Part shown: positions 8,451-17,536 of the stretch, piece after piece
Position numbering within the stretch: the first letter of the stretch is position 1
Layout of the letters: each line of letters starts with the position of its first letter
The notes under the pieces: generated by a model
The model's database searches: none
Seen by the model: only the letters and a program-made list of their open reading frames with translations
Told to the model about the DNA's origin: nothing
NCBI GenBank assembly: GCA_031177985.1
Contig: JAPSJW010000001.1
Span: forward strand, 744,001-808,000
Length of the DNA stretch: 64,000 nucleotides
Direction: 5' to 3'
Origin: Microbacteriaceae bacterium
Lineage (GTDB): Bacteria > Actinomycetota > Actinomycetes > Actinomycetales > Microbacteriaceae
Translations under genes and position numbers: made by a program

Positions 8451-9521
8451 GTGCCCCTTCTCCGTTCCAGTGCCACAGGCCCCCGGACTGAGACGGCGTT
8501 GATCGCGCTCGCCGCAGCGCTCGCGCTGTTCGCGGCGCCCGTGCTGCCCGCAACGGCAGCCGAGGATGCTCCGCCCGCGGTGCGCTGGTCGGTGTCACCC
8601 GCCGACGAGAGCGGCCCGGACGGCCGCACGGCTGCGGAGCACACCCTCGATCCCGGCGAGGCGGTCGACGACCGCTTCGCGGTGCGCAATGTCAGCGAGG
8701 AGTCGGTGACCTTCAGCCTGACGGCGGCCGACGGCTTCTACACCCGCACCGGTCGCTTCGACATCCTCCCCTCCGACCAGGAGTCGGTGGACTCGGGCAC
8801 CTGGATCGACCTTCCCGAGTCCGTCACGGTTCCGGCGGGGGAGACCGTGGTGGTCCCCTACACGATCACGGTGCCCGATCGTGCCGAGCCCGGCGACCAC
8901 GCGGCCGGGATCACGGCATCGATCCTCTCGGTGCAGTCCTCCGACGACGGCACGAACGTCGGCGTCGAGAGCCGGGTCGGCTTCCGAGTGCTCACACGGG
9001 TGACGGGCGAGATCGCCCCGGCGGTGTCGCTGGGCGACCTCACCGGCGACTACACCACCTCGTGGAACCCGTTCCGCCCCGGTGAGGCGACCGTCTCCTT
9101 CGAAGTGACGAATGACGGCAACACCAGGGTGATGGCCGAGGGATCGGTCGAAGCCGGCGGACAGAGCACCGTCTTCCCTGCCGAGGACGGCATCCAGCAG
9201 GAGCTGCTCCCGGGAGACAGCCGCGTCCTCACCGTCGAGGTGAACAGCGTGTGGCCGCTCTTCGCGGTGCCGGCCACGGTGACGCTCGACGCCACCTCCG
9301 TTCCCATGGACGGCACCGAGACGGCTCTCGAGCCGGTGAGCGCCGAGATCGTGGTCTGGGCTGTGCCCTGGCCCCAGCTCGCCATCCTGCTCGGACTGCT
9401 GCTGCTGGTCGGCGCCATCGTATGGGGCCGCATCCGGTCGCGCCGGCGCATCGAGGCGCTCATCGAGAGCGCCCGTGAAGAGGGGCGTCGCGCCGCGACC
9501 GCTCCCGTGGAGGTGTCATGA
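8451..9521 (+). CDS. DUF916-type (WxL-interacting protein-like) membrane-anchored surface protein
   Basis: This 356-aa protein has a signal peptide (ALIALAAALALFAAP, ATAAED), two extracellular beta-rich domains and a C-terminal membrane helix (about 303-323, WPQLAILLGLLLLVGAIVW) followed by RIRSRRR. The first domain (about 45-190) has the DUF916 pattern: SVSPADE near the start, LDPGEAVDDRFAVRN, a W-I-D-L segment, then VPYTITVP and AEPGDHAAGI. In Firmicutes, members of this family (WxLIP) bind both peptidoglycan and WxL proteins; that function is assumed here by analogy. GTG 8451 is the only start that keeps the signal peptide, although its ribosome binding site is weak. Its stop overlaps the next start (ATGA), so the two are probably co-translated. 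Confidence 0.75.
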   Translation: MPLLRSSATGPRTETALIALAAALALFAAPVLPATAAEDAPPAVRWSVSPADESGPDGRTAAEHTLDPGEAVDDRFAVRNVSEESVTFSLTAADGFYTRTGRFDILPSDQESVDSGTWIDLPESVTVPAGETVVVPYTITVPDRAEPGDHAAGITASILSVQSSDDGTNVGVESRVGFRVLTRVTGEIAPAVSLGDLTGDYTTSWNPFRPGEATVSFEVTNDGNTRVMAEGSVEAGGQSTVFPAEDGIQQELLPGDSRVLTVEVNSVWPLFAVPATVTLDATSVPMDGTETALEPVSAEIVVWAVPWPQLAILLGLLLLVGAIVWGRIRSRRRIEALIESAREEGRRAATAPVEVS

Positions 9522-9802
9522 CACGCTCATTGCGCAGGACGGCGGCCCTGCTGGCCGCGTCCCCCCTGCTGCTTCCGATACTCGTCCCCTCCGCCGCCTG
9601 GGCCGAGGAGGACCTCACTTCTGAGGGCGTGCGCATCACCGTCGTCATCGAGCCGCTCGAGAGCGGCGGAGGCGGGCTCTCCCCGACCGGTCTCGAACCA
9701 TCCGCAGGCGTCGTCGGGATCGCGGTCGTCCTCGTCGCGACCGGCCTGACCCTCCTGCTGGCCCGCCGCCGCGCCCGGCTCAGCACACGTCACAACCCCT
9801 GA
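9518..9802 (+). CDS. Small sortase-signal-like surface protein (LSPTG)
   Basis: This 94-aa protein has a signal peptide (LLAASPLLLPILVPSAAWA) and a very short exposed part of about 35 residues. It then shows GGGG, LSPTG (54-58), a hydrophobic helix (about 63-81) and RRRARLSTR. That is the layout of a sortase substrate, though LSPTG departs from LPXTG and from the LAXTG favoured by class E sortases. No sortase gene is in the window. In Firmicutes WxL clusters a small LPXTG protein is the usual third member, which supports the reading. Its start overlaps the preceding stop by 4 bp, and the next GH43 gene begins 28 bp later. Confidence 0.7.
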   Translation: MTRSLRRTAALLAASPLLLPILVPSAAWAEEDLTSEGVRITVVIEPLESGGGGLSPTGLEPSAGVVGIAVVLVATGLTLLLARRRARLSTRHNP

Positions 9803-9829
9803 TCCCTTCTACGGAACGAGGACTCGAAG

Positions 9830-12796
9830 ATGAGAACCCACCCGGTGCTGCGAAGCACCACCCGCCGCGGCATCGCCGCATCCGTCGTGGGCGCCCTCGC
9901 GCTCTCGGCGCTCGGACTGTCGGTGTCCGCGCCGGCGCACGCGGCCGATATGCCCGCGCCGACCGCGCACTACGACATGTCCCACGCCGGCGCGACCCTG
10001 CTCGACGTGTCGGGCAACGGCAGGAACGCGGCGCTCACCGGACTCACGGACGCCTCGTTCGTGCAGGTCGGCGGTGGTGACGTTCTGCGCTTCCGCAAGG
10101 ACGGCTACGCCGCCCTGCCGCAGGGCCTGGTCACCGGGGCCGACAACGCCTTCACGGTCGAGTACACCGTCACCACGCAGACGGCGCAGAACCAGTTCGG
10201 CTGGGTGATCGGCAACGGCGTCGGCAACTGGAACACGACCCAGCTCGGCAACCACGTGTTCGTCAACCCGATGTCGTCGGAGGGCGGATACACCCGGCAG
10301 GTGCTGACCGGGATCCGGGTGAAGACCGGCACCTCCAACGGTGAGACGCGGATGCCCGCGGGCGGCGGCCTCAACCCGGGCTTCACGACGCTGACCCTCG
10401 TCGGCAGCGGCAATACCCTCACGATGTACCGCGACGGCGTGCAGATCTCGACCGTCACCCACGCGAACTCGATGAGCTCGATCGTTCCCACCAGCGGCAC
10501 GCTGGGCTACCTCGGACGCTCGCTCTACGCACCCGACCCCCTGCTGCAGGCCGACGTGGCCGACGTGAAGTTCTGGGACGTCTCGCTGACGGCGGAGCAG
10601 GTGTCGAGCAGCATGCCGACCGCAGCGGAGAAGGCCGCCGCCACTGACGACCTCATCCGCATCGACCTGCTTCCGACCGTGCTGGGTGCGAACCCCTCGC
10701 TCGACCGGGTGTCGTCGAACCTCACCCTTCCTGCCTCGATCTACGGCAGCCCGCTGACCTGGGCGAGCTCGAACGCCGACGTCGTCTCGACGACGGGTGT
10801 CGTCTCGCGCACGATCACCGAGGACACGCCCGTCACGGTCACCGCCACGACCTCCCGCGGCACCACCATCACCTTCGACGTGATCGTGCTCGCGCCCAGC
10901 GTGTCGGCCGACCTCGACGCGATCGTGCTGGCCGAGCGCACCACCGAGCACCTTCCGCTCGCGACCGAGGGCCGGGTCAACGGCGCGGAGATCACCTGGA
11001 CCTCGTCCGACACCGACCTCGTGACGCCGACCGACCTCGACTACGTCGCGCCCGCCGTCGGGGCGGCCGATCCCTTCGAGGGCGGCGGTCTCGTGAGCCG
11101 CCCGGCCTACGGTGAGGGGGACCGGGAGGTCACGCTCACCGCTACGGCAACCCTCAACGGTCAGACGGCCGAGCGGAGCTTCACGGTCACGGTCGCCGAG
11201 GAGGGTCGCTGGGCTCCCGACGCCGGCTACGCCGCGGCGTACTTCAAGTCCGACTCCGACGAGAAGATCTATCAGGCCGCGACGACGGGCAACGACTTCT
11301 TCACCTTCCAGCCGGTCAACGGCGGCGCGCCGGTGATCACGTCGACCACCGACACCCGCGGATTGCGCGACCCGTACATCCTGCGCTCGCAGAGCGGCGA
11401 CAAGTACTACATGATCGCCACCGACCTCTGCATCGGCTGCGGCACGGGATGGGGCCCCGCCCAGTCGCAGGGCAGCCTGAAGATCGAGGTGTGGGAGTCG
11501 ACCGACCTCGTGGATTGGAAGCGCACGAACGGCGTCAACGAGGGCATCGTCGTCAATCAGCCCGAGGCGGGGATGACCTGGGCGCCCGAAGCGTACTGGG
11601 ACGACGAGCTCCAGTCCTACGTCGTCTTCTTCTCGTCGCGTCTGTACTCCGACGCGTCGCACACGAACAGCGACAACCTGTATGCGCGGGTGTTCTACGT
11701 GCTGACGCGCGACTTCCAGACCTTCACCTACCCGCCCGCGAGCTGGCAGGACACCGGGTTCGCACGGATCGACTCGACCGTGACGAAGATCGGCGACTAC
11801 TACTACCGGTTCAGCAAGAACGAGGAGAGCGGCGGCGCTGACGGCCTCGAAGCGGGCAAGGACATCTTCCTCGAGCGCTCGCAGGTGCTGACCGCGCCGA
11901 CGACGCGCTCGGACTGGAACGCCGACCCCGCGACGACGTGGCAGCTGCTCGACACGCAGATGACGCGGCTCGAGACGGGGCAGGCAGGTGAGGGGCCGCA
12001 GGTCGTCGAGTTGAACGACGGCGACCCGAACAACACCGCAGAGGGCGACGGCTACGTCTTCCTCGTCGACAACTACGGGGCGGGCGGCTACCGAGCCTTC
12101 CTGACCGACGAGGACGCCATCGCGTCGAGCAACCAGGCGGACCGGCTCTCGAAGCGCTCCGACTGGAATGTGCGCCCGGTCGGCGGGCTGCCCGCCAGCC
12201 CGCGTCACGGATCCTTCGTCAGCGTGACGCAGGGTGTGCTGGATGCGATGCACGACTGGACGGAGGTCGCGGCCGTGGACTCGACCACCGAGCTCTCGGT
12301 CGAGGGACTGACGGCGACCGCCACGGTCTCGGCAGCTGACGAGGGAGAGGTCGCGGGCACCGTGACCTTCTCGGGCGGCGACTGGACCGAATCCGTGAAG
12401 CTCGTCGACGGCGCGGCGAGCGTCGAGGTGCCGGCCGGCGTGGGCTCGGTGCAGGCATCGTACGACGGGTACACCGACGGTCTCGTGAACCCCTCCACGT
12501 CGGCATCTGTCGCGGTCGGCCTCGACCTGGTCGGCACGGCCGCCACCCGCTGTGTCGCAGGCAAGATCGCGCAGGTCATCACGATCGCCAACCGCGACGA
12601 CGTCGCGGCCACGGTCACCGTGGTGGGAGCGGCGGGCACCAAGACGGTCTCGGTTCCGGCCGGCAAGTCCGTCTCAGTGAGCTTCAGCACCCGCACGGCG
12701 ACGACCGCCGAGGCGGAGGTGACGCTCACCGGGTCTGCCGCCGACGGCCGCAGCCACAGCTCGACGGTGACGGTGCCTGCCGGCAGCTGCCGGTAG
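9830..12796 (+). CDS. Secreted LamG-like / Ig-like / GH43 glycoside hydrolase with two-Cys C-terminal domain
   Basis: This 988-aa enzyme starts at ATG 9830 after GGAACGAGGA. The signal peptide (GIAASVVGALALSALGLSVSAPAHA) is followed by a concanavalin-like domain (about 45-255) with a lower match to LamG than its neighbours, two Ig-like repeats (about 285-460, WASSNADVV and ITWTSSDTD), and a GH43 propeller (about 465-800). Predicted catalytic residues are D514 in GLRDPY, D648 in RIDSTV and E721 in GEGPQVV. An Ig-like linker and the 91-residue RCVAGKI domain complete it. Spacing puts it in one operon with the WxL/DUF916/LSPTG trio, which suggests its product acts at or near the cell surface. 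A strong terminator follows. Arabinan or arabinogalactan is the likely substrate class, by family and context only. Confidence 0.9.
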   Translation: MRTHPVLRSTTRRGIAASVVGALALSALGLSVSAPAHAADMPAPTAHYDMSHAGATLLDVSGNGRNAALTGLTDASFVQVGGGDVLRFRKDGYAALPQGLVTGADNAFTVEYTVTTQTAQNQFGWVIGNGVGNWNTTQLGNHVFVNPMSSEGGYTRQVLTGIRVKTGTSNGETRMPAGGGLNPGFTTLTLVGSGNTLTMYRDGVQISTVTHANSMSSIVPTSGTLGYLGRSLYAPDPLLQADVADVKFWDVSLTAEQVSSSMPTAAEKAAATDDLIRIDLLPTVLGANPSLDRVSSNLTLPASIYGSPLTWASSNADVVSTTGVVSRTITEDTPVTVTATTSRGTTITFDVIVLAPSVSADLDAIVLAERTTEHLPLATEGRVNGAEITWTSSDTDLVTPTDLDYVAPAVGAADPFEGGGLVSRPAYGEGDREVTLTATATLNGQTAERSFTVTVAEEGRWAPDAGYAAAYFKSDSDEKIYQAATTGNDFFTFQPVNGGAPVITSTTDTRGLRDPYILRSQSGDKYYMIATDLCIGCGTGWGPAQSQGSLKIEVWESTDLVDWKRTNGVNEGIVVNQPEAGMTWAPEAYWDDELQSYVVFFSSRLYSDASHTNSDNLYARVFYVLTRDFQTFTYPPASWQDTGFARIDSTVTKIGDYYYRFSKNEESGGADGLEAGKDIFLERSQVLTAPTTRSDWNADPATTWQLLDTQMTRLETGQAGEGPQVVELNDGDPNNTAEGDGYVFLVDNYGAGGYRAFLTDEDAIASSNQADRLSKRSDWNVRPVGGLPASPRHGSFVSVTQGVLDAMHDWTEVAAVDSTTELSVEGLTATATVSAADEGEVAGTVTFSGGDWTESVKLVDGAASVEVPAGVGSVQASYDGYTDGLVNPSTSASVAVGLDLVGTAATRCVAGKIAQVITIANRDDVAATVTVVGAAGTKTVSVPAGKSVSVSFSTRTATTAEAEVTLTGSAADGRSHSSTVTVPAGSCR
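12521..12793 (+). other. Shared C-terminal two-Cys domain, copy 4
   Basis: This 91-residue tail has ATRCVAGKI, AGTKT, SFSTR and a final SCR. Confidence 0.75.
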
Positions 12797-12806
12797 CGCC
12801 GAACCC

Positions 12807-12844
12807 GAAGGCCCGCCCCCGATGATCCGCGGGGGCGGGCCTTC
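12807..12844. terminator. Bidirectional intrinsic terminator
   Basis: A 14-bp perfect stem (GAAGGCCCGCCCCC with its complement) and 10-nt loop lie between the convergent GH43 and menF genes. Confidence 0.85.
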
Positions 12845-12863
12845 GGCGTGCCGGTGATGCGAG

Positions 12864-14081
12864 CTAGTCGAACGCCTCGATCATCGGTCGGAACTTCATC
12901 CGGGTCTCGGCGAGCTCGGCGTCGGGCACCGACTCGGCGACGATCCCTGCCCCCGCGTACGCCGTGACGGATGCACCGCGCACCTGTGCGCAGCGCAGCG
13001 CGATGGCCCATTCCCCGTCGCCGTCCGCTCCGATCCAGCCGACCGGGCCCGCGTAGCGTCCACGGTCGAACGGCTCGAGCCGTGCGAGCAGCGCGACCGC
13101 GGCGTCCGTCGGAGAGCCCGCGACAGCGGCCGTCGGATGCAGCGCCGCGGCCAGGTCGAGCGACGACGATCCGTCGGCGAGCAGCCCCTCTACGTCGCTT
13201 GCGAGGTGCCAGAGGTTCGGCAGCTTGAGCGTGAACGGCAGCTCCGTCGTGGCGAGGTGCCGGGTGTGGCTCCGGAGCGCCGCCAGCACGCTGCGCAGAG
13301 CGTAGGAGTGCTCGTCGAGGTCCTTGTCGCTCGTCGCGAGGGTGCCGGCGGCGTCCTGATCGGCGGCGGGGTCTGCACCACGGGCGGCGCTGCCGGCCAG
13401 CACGCGGGCGCTCACCTCGCCGTCGGCAACCCGCACGAGTGTCTCGGGTGTCGAGCCGATGAGCCCGTCGACGGCGTAGGTCACGCAGTCGGGGTAGCCG
13501 AGCGCGAGCGCCTCGATGACCCCCCGGATGTCCGACCCCTCGGGCAGGGTGCCGGTGAGGTCGCGCGCGAGCACGACCTTGTCGAGCTCCCCGGCGCGGA
13601 TGCGCTCGACCGCCGTCGCGACGGCGGCGAGGTACCCCTCGCGCGACTGCGCTCCCGGCTGCAGGGTGAGCATCGGCTTCTCGCCGAGCGGCTCCGGTGC
13701 GGGAGCCGAGGCGTCGTCCACCGTCGTGATCCACGAGACGCCGTCGCGGCGACCGAAGACCACGCGCGGCACCACGAGCACGCTGTCGTCCGCCGAATCG
13801 TCCGCGAAGGCGAAGCTGCCGAGCGCGATGAGCCCTGAGCCGCGCACCCGCACGGCGTCGTCGACCGTGGCGGACTCGGCGACGCGCCGCCAGGCGGCCG
13901 CGGCATCCGTCATGCGGCTCGCTCCGCGGAAGGTGAGCCGGAGCGCTTCGCCCACCCCCGCGACGCCCTGCCCACGCCGCATGAAGAAGAGCGGATGGCG
14001 CGCGTCCAGGTGGGGGAAGAGCGGCGCGAGCTCGGGCACCTCCACCGACCGGACCCTCAGCGCGGGCACGGGGTCGGTCAC
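12864..14081 (-). CDS. menF: Isochorismate synthase (menaquinone pathway)
   Basis: This 405-aa protein, from GTG 14081, belongs to the chorismate-utilising (anthranilate synthase component I-like) family and should convert chorismate to isochorismate, the first committed step of menaquinone synthesis. Family signatures are IRAGELDKVVLARD, the GSTPETLVRV substrate loop, SARVLAGSAARG, SDKDLDEH, and the C-terminal LHPTAAVAGSP with the metal-binding Glu regions AYAGAGIVAES and ETRMKFRP. Its length is normal for MenF/EntC. It diverges by 71 bp from menG, a later enzyme of the same pathway, which favours menaquinone over a siderophore role. Confidence 0.9.
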   Translation of the reverse strand: MTDPVPALRVRSVEVPELAPLFPHLDARHPLFFMRRGQGVAGVGEALRLTFRGASRMTDAAAAWRRVAESATVDDAVRVRGSGLIALGSFAFADDSADDSVLVVPRVVFGRRDGVSWITTVDDASAPAPEPLGEKPMLTLQPGAQSREGYLAAVATAVERIRAGELDKVVLARDLTGTLPEGSDIRGVIEALALGYPDCVTYAVDGLIGSTPETLVRVADGEVSARVLAGSAARGADPAADQDAAGTLATSDKDLDEHSYALRSVLAALRSHTRHLATTELPFTLKLPNLWHLASDVEGLLADGSSSLDLAAALHPTAAVAGSPTDAAVALLARLEPFDRGRYAGPVGWIGADGDGEWAIALRCAQVRGASVTAYAGAGIVAESVPDAELAETRMKFRPMIEAFD

Positions 14082-14152
14082 GGCTTCCAGCGTAGTCTCC
14101 GTGCTCGGGGCGGGCCCGATGCCGCGTGGGGCTTTCTCAGTAGGATTGCAAG

Positions 14153-14977
14153 GTGAGCCGCGCCGACATGGACAAGCAACCGGATGAGGTCGCTGGCATG
14201 TTCGACGGTGTCGCTGGCGGTTACGACCGCACCAACACCATCCTCGCGGTCGGCAACGACTACCTCTGGCGCATCGCCACGGCCCGAGCCGTCGACCCGC
14301 AGCCGGGCGAGCGCATCCTCGACGTCGCCGCCGGCACCGGCACCAGCTCGGCGACCTTCGCGAAGAACGGCGCCTCGGTCGTCGCGCTCGACTTCTCGCC
14401 CGGCATGGTCGAGGAAGGGCGCAAGCGGCATCCCGGCATCGAGTTCGTCGTCGGCGACGCGCAGCAGCTGCCGTTCGACGACGAGGTGTTCGACGCGGTC
14501 ACGATCAGCTTCGGCCTGCGCAACGTGAACGACCCGAAGCTCGCGCTCGCCGAGATGTACCGGGTGCTGAAGCCCGGCGGCCGGCTCGTGATCTGCGAGT
14601 TCTCGAAGCCTCCGGTCGCGCTGCTGCGTGCAGGCCACCGCGCCTACCTGAAGCTCGTGCTGCCGGTCGTCGCCGGGCTCTCCAGCAGCAACCCCGACGC
14701 GTACTCCTACCTCGCCGAGTCGATCGAGGAGTGGCCCGACCAGGGTGTGCTCAGCCAGTGGATCCGGGGCGTCGGCTTCACCCGCGTCGCCTACCGCAAC
14801 CTCACCGCCGGCGTCGTCGCCCTGCACCGTGGACGGAAGCCGGCTGACGCCGTCGTGCTCGCCTCCCACGCCAAGCGCAAGCGGGCCGCGAGGCCCAAGG
14901 CCGGCGACAGCGGGGCGTCGACTCCACCGACGGCTCCGAACACCTCAGGGACGGCGACCGACGCCGGCGACCTCTGA
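14153..14977 (+). CDS. menG: Demethylmenaquinone methyltransferase
   Basis: This 274-aa class I SAM-dependent methyltransferase of the UbiE/MenG type probably performs the last step of menaquinone synthesis. It starts at GTG 14153 after AAG at the junction with menF. Signatures are FDGVAGGYDRTN, LDVAAGTGTSSATF (SAM-binding motif I), VGDAQQLPFDDEVFD, and ISFGLRNVNDP, the family hallmark. The last 40 or so residues (KRKRAARPK onward) are a low-complexity tail beyond the usual end of the enzyme. The polyprenyl synthase gene starts 19 bp downstream, so quinone head and tail enzymes probably share a transcript. Confidence 0.92.
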   Translation: MSRADMDKQPDEVAGMFDGVAGGYDRTNTILAVGNDYLWRIATARAVDPQPGERILDVAAGTGTSSATFAKNGASVVALDFSPGMVEEGRKRHPGIEFVVGDAQQLPFDDEVFDAVTISFGLRNVNDPKLALAEMYRVLKPGGRLVICEFSKPPVALLRAGHRAYLKLVLPVVAGLSSSNPDAYSYLAESIEEWPDQGVLSQWIRGVGFTRVAYRNLTAGVVALHRGRKPADAVVLASHAKRKRAARPKAGDSGASTPPTAPNTSGTATDAGDL

Positions 14978-14996
14978 TCGACGAAACGGCGAACCC

Positions 14997-16070
14997 GTGA
15001 ACCACAGCATGCCGCTAGCGCGCAGGAACCCGCTGACGAGGTCCCTCGGACTCGGCGAGAAGCTCTTCGCCTCGAGCGATGAGCGGCGCTTCGCCGAGGC
15101 GATCGAGAGCGGGCTGGAGACCGTCGAGGCGGGACTCCTCCGTGAGATGTCCTTCGCCGACAACCTCGCGGACGTGACGAGCCGCTACCTCTTCGAAGCC
15201 GGCGGCAAGCGGGTGCGGCCGGTGCTCACGCTGTTGACCGCTCAGCTCGGCGACGGCAACAACGACGACGTGATCATCGCCGCGGAGGCAGTCGAGCTCA
15301 CCCACCTCGCCTCGCTGTACCACGACGACGTCATGGACGAGGCGCAGATGCGCCGAGGGGTGCCGAGCGCGCAGGCGGTCTGGGGCAACTCCGTCGCGAT
15401 CCTCACCGGCGACCTGCTGTTCGCCAGGGCCAGCCGGCTCGTGGCGGGGCTGGGGGAGCGCGCGGTCAAGCTGCAGGCCCTCACCTTCGAGCGGCTCTGC
15501 CTCGGGCAGCTGCACGAGACGATCGGTCCGAGCGACGACGAGGACCCGATCGCGCACTACATCCAGGTGCTGGCCGACAAGACCGGCTCGCTGATCGCCG
15601 CCGCGGCGCAGGTCGGCGTCATCTTCTCCAACGCCGCCGACGAGTACCGTCAGCCGGTCGAGGAGTTCGGCGAGCGCATCGGGGTCGCCTTCCAGCTGAT
15701 CGACGACGTCATCGACCTCTCCTCGCAGGCGGAGCAGACGGGCAAGAGCCAGGGCACCGACCTGCGCAGCGGCGTCGCGACCCTTCCCCTCCTCTACCTG
15801 CGCGAGCTCGCCAGAACCGATCACGACGCGGCCGAGCTGCTCGGCAGGATCGATTCCGAGGTCAACAAGGCCTATTACGGCGAAGGCGACGAAGCCGCGC
15901 TGCGCACCGCGATCGACGAACTCAGGGCTCACCAAGTCACGGAGCGTACCCTCTCCGAGGCGCACCGTTGGGCCCGCGAGGCCGTCGAGGCTCTCGCGCC
16001 GCTGCCCGAGGGCCCGGTGAAGAAGGCGCTCTCGAAGTTCGCCGACTCCATCGTCGAGCGCTCCAGCTGA
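14997..16070 (+). CDS. Polyprenyl diphosphate synthase (menaquinone side chain)
   Basis: This 357-aa all-helical trans-prenyltransferase carries both Asp-rich motifs, HDDVMDEA and LIDDVIDLS, plus GGKRVRP near the N-terminus. It should chain isopentenyl units into the long isoprenoid tail of menaquinone. I place the start at GTG 14997 (VNHSMPLARRNP); ATG 15009 is nearly as good and changes only four residues. The chain length of the product cannot be told reliably from the sequence. It follows menG and precedes an FprA-like reductase, all on the same strand. Confidence 0.92.
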   Translation: MNHSMPLARRNPLTRSLGLGEKLFASSDERRFAEAIESGLETVEAGLLREMSFADNLADVTSRYLFEAGGKRVRPVLTLLTAQLGDGNNDDVIIAAEAVELTHLASLYHDDVMDEAQMRRGVPSAQAVWGNSVAILTGDLLFARASRLVAGLGERAVKLQALTFERLCLGQLHETIGPSDDEDPIAHYIQVLADKTGSLIAAAAQVGVIFSNAADEYRQPVEEFGERIGVAFQLIDDVIDLSSQAEQTGKSQGTDLRSGVATLPLLYLRELARTDHDAAELLGRIDSEVNKAYYGEGDEAALRTAIDELRAHQVTERTLSEAHRWAREAVEALAPLPEGPVKKALSKFADSIVERSS

Positions 16071-16114
16071 CTTTCCGCGCCCTGACGGCGCAACCGCAGA
16101 ACAGAACGGAATCC

Positions 16115-17476
16115 ATGACGAAGCTCAGGCTCGCCATCGTGGGCGCCGGTCCCGCCGGGATCTACGCCGCCGACATCCTCCTCAAGACCGAGCGCGCGTT
16201 CGACGTGTCGATCGACCTCTTCGAGCAGCTGCCCGCCCCGTACGGTCTCGTGCGCTACGGCGTCGCGCCCGACCATCCGCGCATCAAGGGCATCATCACC
16301 GCCCTGCGCGAAGTGCTCGACCGAGGCGACATCCGCATCTTCGGCAACGTGTACTACGGGCGCGACATCACGCTCGACGACCTCAAGCAGCACTACAACG
16401 CCGTCATCTTCGCGACCGGTGCCGTCAAGGACGCCGACCTCGACATCCCCGGCATCGATCTGCCCGGCAGCTACGGCGCCGCCGAGTTCGTCAGCTGGTA
16501 CGACGGCCACCCCGACTTCCCCCGCACCTGGCCGCTCGAGGCGCAGCAGGTCGCCGTCATCGGCAACGGCAACGTCGCGCTCGACGTCGCCCGCATCCTC
16601 GCGAAGCACGCCGACGACCTGCTGCCGACCGAGATCCCCACGAACGTCTACGAGGGTCTCAAGACGTCGCCCGTCACAGACGTGCACGTCTTCGGCCGCC
16701 GCGGACCCATGCAGGTGAAGTTCACCCCGCTCGAGCTGCGGGAGCTCGGCGAGCTGCGCGACGTCGACATGATCGTCTACGACGAGGACTTCGACTACGA
16801 CGAGGCGTCGAAGACCGCGATTCAGACCAACAAGCAGATCATGGTCATCGACCGGGTGCTCACCCAGTGGCGTCAGCGCGAGGTGGGGCAGGCGTCGCGT
16901 CGCCTGCACCTGCACTTCTACGCGAAGCCGCTCGAGATCGTCGGAGACGGCAGGGTCGAGGCGATTCGCTACGAGCGCACCCGGCCCGACGGCGCCGGCG
17001 GGGTCGAGGGCACGGGCGAGATCCGCGAGGTGCCGGTGCAGGCCGTCTACCGCGCGGTCGGATACTTCGGTTCACCGCTCGACGGCATCCCGTTCGACAG
17101 CAGGCACGGCGTCATCCCGAACCACGAGGGCCAGGTGCTCGACGACGACAACCGTCAGGTGCCCGGCGTCTACGCCACCGGATGGATCAAGCGCGGTCCG
17201 GTCGGCCTCATCGGCCACACCAAGTCGGATGCGATGGAGACGATCCGCCACCTGGTCAACGACCAGGGCAACTGGTGGACCCCCGCGCACCCCGAGGAGG
17301 AGGCGATCGTCGCGCTGCTGAACGAGCGCGGCATCGAGTACACCGACCTCGAGGGCTGGCACAACCTCGACGAGCACGAGCAGTCGCTCGGCGCTCCCGA
17401 GGGCCGCAACCGCATCAAGGTCGTGCCGCGTGAGGACATGGTCGCGATCTCGAACAAGCGGTTCGTGCGCAGCTAG
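16115..17476 (+). CDS. FprA-like ferredoxin/adrenodoxin-type NADP+ reductase
   Basis: This 453-aa flavoprotein resembles mycobacterial FprA and adrenodoxin reductase. It should move electrons between NADPH and a ferredoxin. It begins with the FAD-binding VGAGPAGIYAAD and has GLVRYGVAPDHPRIK, the NADP-site IGNGNVALDVAR, and near the C-terminus VYATGWIKRGPVGLIGHTKSDA, all characteristic of this family. I chose ATG 16115 because the FAD motif begins only six residues later; the open frame extends upstream inside the previous gene. No ferredoxin gene is adjacent. Confidence 0.93.
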   Translation: MTKLRLAIVGAGPAGIYAADILLKTERAFDVSIDLFEQLPAPYGLVRYGVAPDHPRIKGIITALREVLDRGDIRIFGNVYYGRDITLDDLKQHYNAVIFATGAVKDADLDIPGIDLPGSYGAAEFVSWYDGHPDFPRTWPLEAQQVAVIGNGNVALDVARILAKHADDLLPTEIPTNVYEGLKTSPVTDVHVFGRRGPMQVKFTPLELRELGELRDVDMIVYDEDFDYDEASKTAIQTNKQIMVIDRVLTQWRQREVGQASRRLHLHFYAKPLEIVGDGRVEAIRYERTRPDGAGGVEGTGEIREVPVQAVYRAVGYFGSPLDGIPFDSRHGVIPNHEGQVLDDDNRQVPGVYATGWIKRGPVGLIGHTKSDAMETIRHLVNDQGNWWTPAHPEEEAIVALLNERGIEYTDLEGWHNLDEHEQSLGAPEGRNRIKVVPREDMVAISNKRFVRS

Positions 17477-17536
17477 TCGGGCAGGGCCGCGAGCCGAGCA
17501 CTTGATCTGAGCGTTCTTCTCGTCCAGCATCGAGCC

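Noticed and set aside
9809-12253. 814-residue antisense frame opposite the GH43 gene; similar ones at 4553-6637 and 2468-4507
   Set aside because: They are shadow frames of the GH43 genes with biased composition and no start signals.
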